Source of the DNA: Streptomyces sp. 2114.4 | GTDB taxonomy: Bacteria; Actinomycetota; Actinomycetes; Streptomycetales; Streptomycetaceae | NCBI RefSeq assembly: GCF_900187385.1 | Contig: NZ_FYEY01000001.1 | Span: 6,758,001-6,822,000, forward strand | Direction: 5' to 3' | DNA: 64,000 nucleotides | Shown: positions 59,635-64,000 of the stretch, piece by piece | Layout: the number at the start of each line of letters is the position of its first letter | Position numbering within the stretch: the stretch's first letter is position 1 | Translations under genes and position numbers: made by a program | The notes under the pieces: model-generated | Database searches by the model: none | Seen by the model: only the letters and a program-made list of their open reading frames with translations | Told to the model about the DNA's origin: nothing

Positions 59635-60078
59635 ATGGGGCAGGTCGAGGCCATCACGCAGCGCGAGATCGCGGCGGACCCGGAGGACGTGTTCGACGCG
59701 CTCGCCGACTACTCCGGCACGCGCCGGCAGCTGCTGCCCGAGCACTTCAGCGAGTACGAGGTCCGCGAGGGCGGCGACGGCAAGGGCACCCTCGTCCACT
59801 GGAAGCTCCAGGCCACGAGCAAGCGGGTGCGCGACTGCCTGCTGGAGGTCGACGAGCCGACCGACGGGCAGCTCGTGGAGAAGGACCGCAACTCCTCGAT
59901 GGTGACCACCTGGGTCGTCACCCCGGCCGGTGAGAAGCGCGCCAAGGTCGTCGTCACCACCACCTGGCAGGGCGCCGGCGGTATCGGCGGCTTCTTCGAG
60001 CGCACCTTTGCCCCCAAGGGGCTCGGCCGGATCTACGACACCATCCTCGACAACCTCACGGCCCACGTCACGAAGTGA
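59635..60078 (+). CDS. SRPBCC (START/PYR-like) family protein
   Basis: 147 aa. Begins VEAITQREIAADPEDVFDAL and ends with a long C-terminal helix GLGRIYDTILDNLTAHV, the helix-grip fold of polyketide-cyclase-like proteins. Binds a hydrophobic ligand; function unknown. Divergent from the radical SAM gene. Confidence 0.85.
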   Translation: MGQVEAITQREIAADPEDVFDALADYSGTRRQLLPEHFSEYEVREGGDGKGTLVHWKLQATSKRVRDCLLEVDEPTDGQLVEKDRNSSMVTTWVVTPAGEKRAKVVVTTTWQGAGGIGGFFERTFAPKGLGRIYDTILDNLTAHVTK

Positions 60079-60332
60079 TCGGCCTTCCCCGCCCGTCACC
60101 CTGAGCGCATACCGTCACTCTCACCGGTTCGGGTGGTTTCCGGTGAACGGAAGCGGTCCGGCCCGCCGGCCCGCTTCCGTACGGAAAGCCCTGATGGGAG
60201 CCCAATGGGCGCCCCGGGCAACGCACTTGACGTCCCTTCCCGCCCCGCCCGCACCCTTTCGCCGTGGTTGATCGGTGTTGTCGCCCAATGCGAGAAATTG
60301 GGCGGCAACAGGCGTGACGAGGGGAGCAGCAC

Positions 60333-62930
60333 GTGGGCGGGACCACCCTGAGCGAGCGGGTCGGGCGGAGCGGTCCGCCCGTCTCCGGCACGACCACGGC
60401 CCCGGTCGCGCACGACAGGACCACCGACGAAACCGACCGGCTCGGCAGGTCCGAGGAGCCCCCTCCCGGGGCGACGGCCCCGGCCGGCTCCCGCCGCGTC
60501 CGCCTGGTCGTCCTCGCCCTGATGCCGGCGCTGCTGCTCGCGGCCCTCGGCCAGACCATCGTCGCCTCCGCGCTCCCCGAGATCGCCGGCGATCTCGGGG
60601 AACTGCACGGCCGGGACACGATGTCCTGGGCGGTGACCTCCTACCTCCTCGCCGCGGCCATCGGCCTGCCGCTCCACGGCAAGCTCGGTGACCTCTTCGG
60701 CCGCAAGCGCGTCCTCCTCTTCGCCCTCCTCGTCTTCACCGCCGGCTCGGCGCTGGCCGGCTGGTCGCGGACAATGGATGAACTGATCGCCTTCCGCGCC
60801 GTCCAGGGCGCCGCCGGCGGCGGGCTGCTCATCGGCGTACAGACGGTCATCGCCGCTGTCGTACCGCCGCGGGCCCGCGGTCGCGCCATGGGACTGACCG
60901 GTGCCGCCTACGGACTCGCCACCGTGGCCGGCCCGCCGCTCGGCGGCCTCTGCACCGACCACGCCTCCTGGCGCTGGTGCTTCTCCCTCAACGTCCCCTT
61001 CGGTGTGCTCTCGCTCCTCGTCCTCGCCGTCGGCCTGAAGCTGCCGCGGCCGGTGCGCCGCGCCCGGCCGGACATCGCCGGAGCGCTGCTGCTCGCCGCG
61101 TTCGCCACCTGCCTTGTCCTGCTGAGCAGTTGGGGCGGTACGGAGTACGCCTGGAACTCGCGGGTCGTCCTCGGGCTCGGTGCCGGTGCGCTCGGCTGCG
61201 CCGTGCTGTTCCTCGCCGTCGAGCACGTCGTCGCCGAACCGCTGATCCCGTTGCGGCTGTTCCGCGACGCGGTCTTCCACGTCACCGGCCTGACCGGCGC
61301 CGTCATCGGCCTCGCGCTCTTCGGCGCCGTCGGCTGCCTGCCGGCCTTCCTGCAGGGGGCCGGCGGGGCCACGGCCACCGAGTCCGGGCTGCTGATGCTG
61401 CCCGTGACGGGCGGCCTCGTCCTCGGCTGTCTCGTCTCCGGCCGGCTCATCAGCCGCACCGGCCACTTCAGGACGTTCCCCGTCCTGGGCTGTGCGCTGG
61501 CCGGGGCGGGGATGTGGCTGCCGGCGCGGATGCCGCAGCACACTCCGCGCGAGGTCTGCAGCCTCTGGACGGGCCTCCTCGGACTCGGCATCGGCCTCGT
61601 GCTGCCGGTGCTGGCGCTCGCCGTGCGGAACTCCGTACGCGCCGCCGGCCCCGGCACCACGACCGGCGCCCCCCACTACTTCCGGCAGCTCGGCGGCAGC
61701 ATCGGAGCGGCCCTTTTCGGCGCCCTCTTGGCCGACCGGCTGGCCCGCCGGCTCGGCGACCGGCCGCCGGCGCCGGCACGGCTGCCCGCCCCGGAGTCGA
61801 TCACCCCGCACCTGGTGCGCGCCCTGCCCGCCTCGCTGCGCGACAGCGCCGTCGCCGCGTATGCGCATGCCCTGCCGGGGATCTTCTTCTCTCTCGTGCC
61901 GGTGCTCGTCCTGGGCCTTGTGCTCGCCTTCTTCCTGAAAGAGAAACCCCTGGTGTCCCACGCCTCTCCTGCCCCGCAGACCTCCCCGACCCCGCACGCC
62001 GCCCCGCACGCCCCGCACGCCCCGCATGCCTCGTACGGCGCTCCGGCCGACCCCGCCGCCGTGCCCCCGGCCCGTTCCACGACCGACGCGGCAGCCCCCC
62101 ATACCCCCGACAGCAGGACGACTTACCCCCGGACGCACGGCTACGGCAGCACCGGAGCGCCCGCCGTCACGGCCGGTGTCCCGGTGTGCGGCACGGTCCA
62201 GCACCACGACGGCAGCATCGTGCCGCGTGCCGCGCTCACCCTCATCGATGTCGCCGGCCGCCAGGTCGGCCGCGGTGCCACCGGTGACGACGGGCGGTAT
62301 GCCCTGAGCACCCCGGGGGCCGGCTCGTATGTGCTGATCGCGGCGGCGGGCGGGCACCAGCCGCAGGCCGTCACCGTCACCGTCGGCGAGCGGCCGGTCG
62401 AACTGGACGTCGTGCTCGGCGGCGCGGGGCGCCTCGCGGGCACCGTCACCACCGCCGACGGCACACCCGTACGCGAGGCCATGGTCACCCTCACCGATGT
62501 CCGCGGCGAGGTCGTCGCCACCACCCGCAGCGGGCGTGAAGGCGGCTACGTCATCGGCGAGTTGGTGGCGGGCGAGTACACTCTCGCCTCCAGCGCCCCG
62601 GCGTTCCGCCCCGCCGCGCTGCCGGTGACCGTGCAGGCGTCGCGGGAGACCCGCCAGGACATCGAGCTGGCCGGCGGCGCGGTGCTGCGCGGGACCGTAC
62701 GGGCCGGCGGCGGCCGCCCGGTCGAGGACGCCAGGGTCACCCTCCTGGACGCCGCCGGCAATGTCGTCGACACCGCGACCACCGGCTCCGACGGGCTGTT
62801 CCGCTTCGTGGATCTGTCGGCCGGCGAGTACACCGTCATCGCCGCCGGATACCCGCCGGTGGCCACCGTCCTGCGGATGGCGGGCGGCGGCCGCACCGAG
62901 CGCGACCTCCAACTGGGGCACGAGGACTGA
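60333..62930 (+). CDS. MFS drug exporter (DHA2/EmrB-QacA) fused to three carboxypeptidase-regulatory-like domains
   Basis: 865 aa, GTG 60333 with GAGGGG upstream. Residues ~55-535 are a 14-TM DHA2 exporter (LGQTIVASALPEIAGDLG, GKLGDLFGRKRVLL motif A, AAYGLATVAGPPLGG motif C). After a Pro/His/Ala linker (~540-610) come three Ig/transthyretin-like repeats of ~75 residues, each with DGRY/GGYV/DGLFRF ... AGSY/AGEYT, typical of CarboxypepD_reg (PF13620). Such a tail is unusual for an MFS protein of normal length (~500 aa). Probable efflux of hydrophobic drugs. Confidence 0.9.
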   Translation: MGGTTLSERVGRSGPPVSGTTTAPVAHDRTTDETDRLGRSEEPPPGATAPAGSRRVRLVVLALMPALLLAALGQTIVASALPEIAGDLGELHGRDTMSWAVTSYLLAAAIGLPLHGKLGDLFGRKRVLLFALLVFTAGSALAGWSRTMDELIAFRAVQGAAGGGLLIGVQTVIAAVVPPRARGRAMGLTGAAYGLATVAGPPLGGLCTDHASWRWCFSLNVPFGVLSLLVLAVGLKLPRPVRRARPDIAGALLLAAFATCLVLLSSWGGTEYAWNSRVVLGLGAGALGCAVLFLAVEHVVAEPLIPLRLFRDAVFHVTGLTGAVIGLALFGAVGCLPAFLQGAGGATATESGLLMLPVTGGLVLGCLVSGRLISRTGHFRTFPVLGCALAGAGMWLPARMPQHTPREVCSLWTGLLGLGIGLVLPVLALAVRNSVRAAGPGTTTGAPHYFRQLGGSIGAALFGALLADRLARRLGDRPPAPARLPAPESITPHLVRALPASLRDSAVAAYAHALPGIFFSLVPVLVLGLVLAFFLKEKPLVSHASPAPQTSPTPHAAPHAPHAPHASYGAPADPAAVPPARSTTDAAAPHTPDSRTTYPRTHGYGSTGAPAVTAGVPVCGTVQHHDGSIVPRAALTLIDVAGRQVGRGATGDDGRYALSTPGAGSYVLIAAAGGHQPQAVTVTVGERPVELDVVLGGAGRLAGTVTTADGTPVREAMVTLTDVRGEVVATTRSGREGGYVIGELVAGEYTLASSAPAFRPAALPVTVQASRETRQDIELAGGAVLRGTVRAGGGRPVEDARVTLLDAAGNVVDTATTGSDGLFRFVDLSAGEYTVIAAGYPPVATVLRMAGGGRTERDLQLGHED

Positions 62931-63379
62931 GCGCTGCTCGACGGCCGCGAGGGCCGGGACGCCGGCGACGGATGGTGCGCATGGTGGGCGGGCGGCACTC
63001 CCTCTTCGAGGGATGCCGCCCGTATGCCGTGTGCGCAAGGTCCGTACGCCGTGGTGGCACGGCCCGTACGCCGTGGTGGGAACGGCCCGGCTTCCAGGAG
63101 TGATTCCCGGTGAACCCGTCCTGAGGGAACGGTCGTTGCCGACCGCCCTGCGGCGGGCGGGGCCCGTGAGGGGATGGTGCGCATGGCGGATATCCGTTTC
63201 CCGGAGCCACGCATCGGACCGGAGTGGGCCCGGCGGCGCATCGGTGCCTTCCGCGACGCGGCGGCGTTCGCACGGTTCGCCGCGGTGTACCGGGAGCGAT
63301 GGACTCGCTGCCCGAGACCGAGGAACAGCGCACCCCACGGGCGTCGGCCGGGGCGGGGCGGACGACAAGGGGCGCACGG
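62931..63379. other. Intergenic stretch with terminator and local direct repeats
   Basis: Contains the terminator at 62989-63022 and two near-identical copies of CCGTACGCCGTGGTGG around 63041-63080. GGATGGTGCGCATGG also occurs twice (~62970 and ~63172). An open frame with a plausible opening (MADIRFPEPRIGPEWARR, from ~63183) runs antisense to the methyltransferase 3' end but shows no clear end, so no gene is called. Confidence 0.45.
62989..63022 (+). terminator. Strong hairpin terminator of the MFS gene
   Basis: A stem pairing CGGGCGGCA and TCCCTC with GAGGGA and TGCCGCCCG (one bulged C) closes on a TTC loop, 59 nt after the MFS stop. Confidence 0.8.
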
Positions 63380-64000
63380 TCAACCCGGCGGAGGCGTACG
63401 GGGATGCGGCAGCACCGTACGGGAATGCGGCAGCACCGTACGGGAATGCGGCAGCGCCGCAGCGGAACTCGGCAGCGCCGCACCGGAATTCGGCGATGCC
63501 GCACCGGAACCCGGCGACGCCGCACCGAAACGCAGCCGGGTGATCAGCGGGCGGTCCCCGCGCAGCAGGGGCACGGCCGCGGCGCGCGGCGCGAGATGGC
63601 CGAGGAACCCACGGCCGGTGGGCAGCGGAACGTCGGCCACTTCGCCGACGGCCGGATGGGCGGCGCGCAGTTGGTCCCGCCCGGCCGCGTCCATGCCCCA
63701 GGGCATCGGGGGCAGACGATGGCCGCCGGGCCCCTTGGCACCGGCGCGGGTGTGGGCGCTGAAGCGCCGTGAGACGGTGTCGAACACCATCGCGCCACCG
63801 GGAAACGCCTCGGCGCAGTCGGCGATCAGCCGGGTCACTTCAGTGGGCCGCAGATACATCAGCACGCCCTGCGCGGTCACCAGCACCCCGCGTGCGGCGT
63901 CGGTCCCCGCCATCCACCGGCGCTCGCGGATGTCGCAGGCGACGAGCCGCTGCCGTGCTCCGTGCGGCAGTACGCTCCTGCGCAGCGCCAGCGGTTCGGG
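63380..64000 (-). CDS. SAM-dependent methyltransferase (LCMT/PPM1-like or DUF574-like), N-terminus outside window
   Basis: The last 206 codons are visible; the frame continues past the right edge. RQRLVACDIRERRW, GVLVTAQGVLMYLRPTEVTRLI and GGAMVFDTVSRRFS match the C-terminal half of leucine-carboxyl-methyltransferase-type enzymes (the SAM motif I would lie upstream). The final ~45 residues are a low-complexity repeat ALPHSRTV/LPHSRT encoded by 21-nt tandem repeats. Function unknown. Confidence 0.65.
   Translation of the reverse strand, partial: PEPLALRRSVLPHGARQRLVACDIRERRWMAGTDAARGVLVTAQGVLMYLRPTEVTRLIADCAEAFPGGAMVFDTVSRRFSAHTRAGAKGPGGHRLPPMPWGMDAAGRDQLRAAHPAVGEVADVPLPTGRGFLGHLAPRAAAVPLLRGDRPLITRLRFGAASPGSGAASPNSGAALPSSAAALPHSRTVLPHSRTVLPHPRTPPPG
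63396..63538. repeat. 21-bp tandem repeat array in the 3' end of the methyltransferase gene
   Basis: About seven units. The first three (starting at 63396, 63417, 63438) are nearly identical versions of GTACGGGAATGCGGCAGCAC; later units have diverged. The unit length is a multiple of three, keeping the minus-strand frame open. Confidence 0.85.

Noticed and set aside
60096..63383. Minus-strand open frame of ~1100 codons opposite the MFS gene
   Set aside because: Low-complexity Gly/Arg/Ala/Glu translation mirroring GC-rich codons of a certain exporter gene; no family.
63396..63538. CRISPR array
   Set aside because: Contiguous 21-nt repeats within a coding frame, with no spacers.

Overview
The window is high-GC actinobacterial DNA and almost certainly Streptomyces. 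GTG and TTG starts are common, genes are packed with 4-nt overlaps, rare TTA (bldA) codons occur, XRE-DUF5753/DUF397 pairs are present, and there is a complete ethylmalonyl-CoA operon (ccr-meaA-mcl-maoC-acyl-CoA dehydrogenase) followed by psd-pssA. No rRNA, tRNA or CRISPR array was seen.

Left third (1-14.4 kb). The window opens in the 3' end of a dihydropyrimidinase gene followed by an F420/FMN LLM oxidoreductase. After a questin-oxidase-like gene on the minus strand comes a nine-gene plus-strand operon (2941-12777): WD40 propeller, GTP cyclohydrolase II, SUMF1-type protein, GT4 glycosyltransferase, nucleoside hydrolase, DHA2 exporter, UPRT-like phosphoribosyltransferase, NCS2 purine permease and HD phosphohydrolase. 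The first three match the toxC-toxB-toxD core known from toxoflavin (azapteridine) clusters, but no toxA or toxE equivalent is present. I read this as a candidate undescribed purine-derived (pteridine/azapteridine or nucleobase-like) biosynthetic island. It is bracketed by two LLM paralogues, and a remnant of the dihydropyrimidinase 3' end precedes the second copy, so the island looks inserted into a hydA-LLM-NCS1 pyrimidine-catabolic locus. The NCS1 permease is itself cut off after about 54 codons.

Mobile-element debris (14.4-21.2 kb). A palindrome-rich stretch is followed by decayed phage packaging genes (HNH-type, terminase tail, portal with an internal deletion), a VOC protein and an XRE-DUF5753/DUF397 pair. 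Next comes a chain of six tiny, mostly 4-nt-overlapping genes ending in a PCMT-like methyltransferase, possibly an aspartimide-type RiPP locus.

Middle (21-43.6 kb). This part is housekeeping and accessory: lipoate ligase; two COG4705 membrane proteins with 11-bp operator-like repeats beside an OmpR-type two-component system; sirtuin; gamma-glutamyltransferase; HisN-like phosphatase; FAD oxidoreductase; macro domain; lipid kinase; prolyl aminopeptidase; Ada-AlkA and Ogt alkylation repair; SGNH hydrolase; TetR; enoyl-CoA hydratase; DinB; nucleotidyltransferase; NUDIX; glycerate kinase.

Right third (43.6-64 kb). Phospholipid synthesis (psd-pssA) abuts the ethylmalonyl-CoA operon. A TetR regulator and a double-domain 3-hydroxybutyryl-CoA dehydrogenase lie upstream; the dehydrogenase would help supply crotonyl-CoA for Ccr. 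Then follow a HEAT-repeat protein, a second XRE locus with small Cys peptides, a bldA-dependent GRDP-like gene, an Rv2578c-type radical SAM protein, an SRPBCC protein, an MFS exporter with three C-terminal carboxypeptidase-regulatory-like domains, and a methyltransferase cut by the window end.
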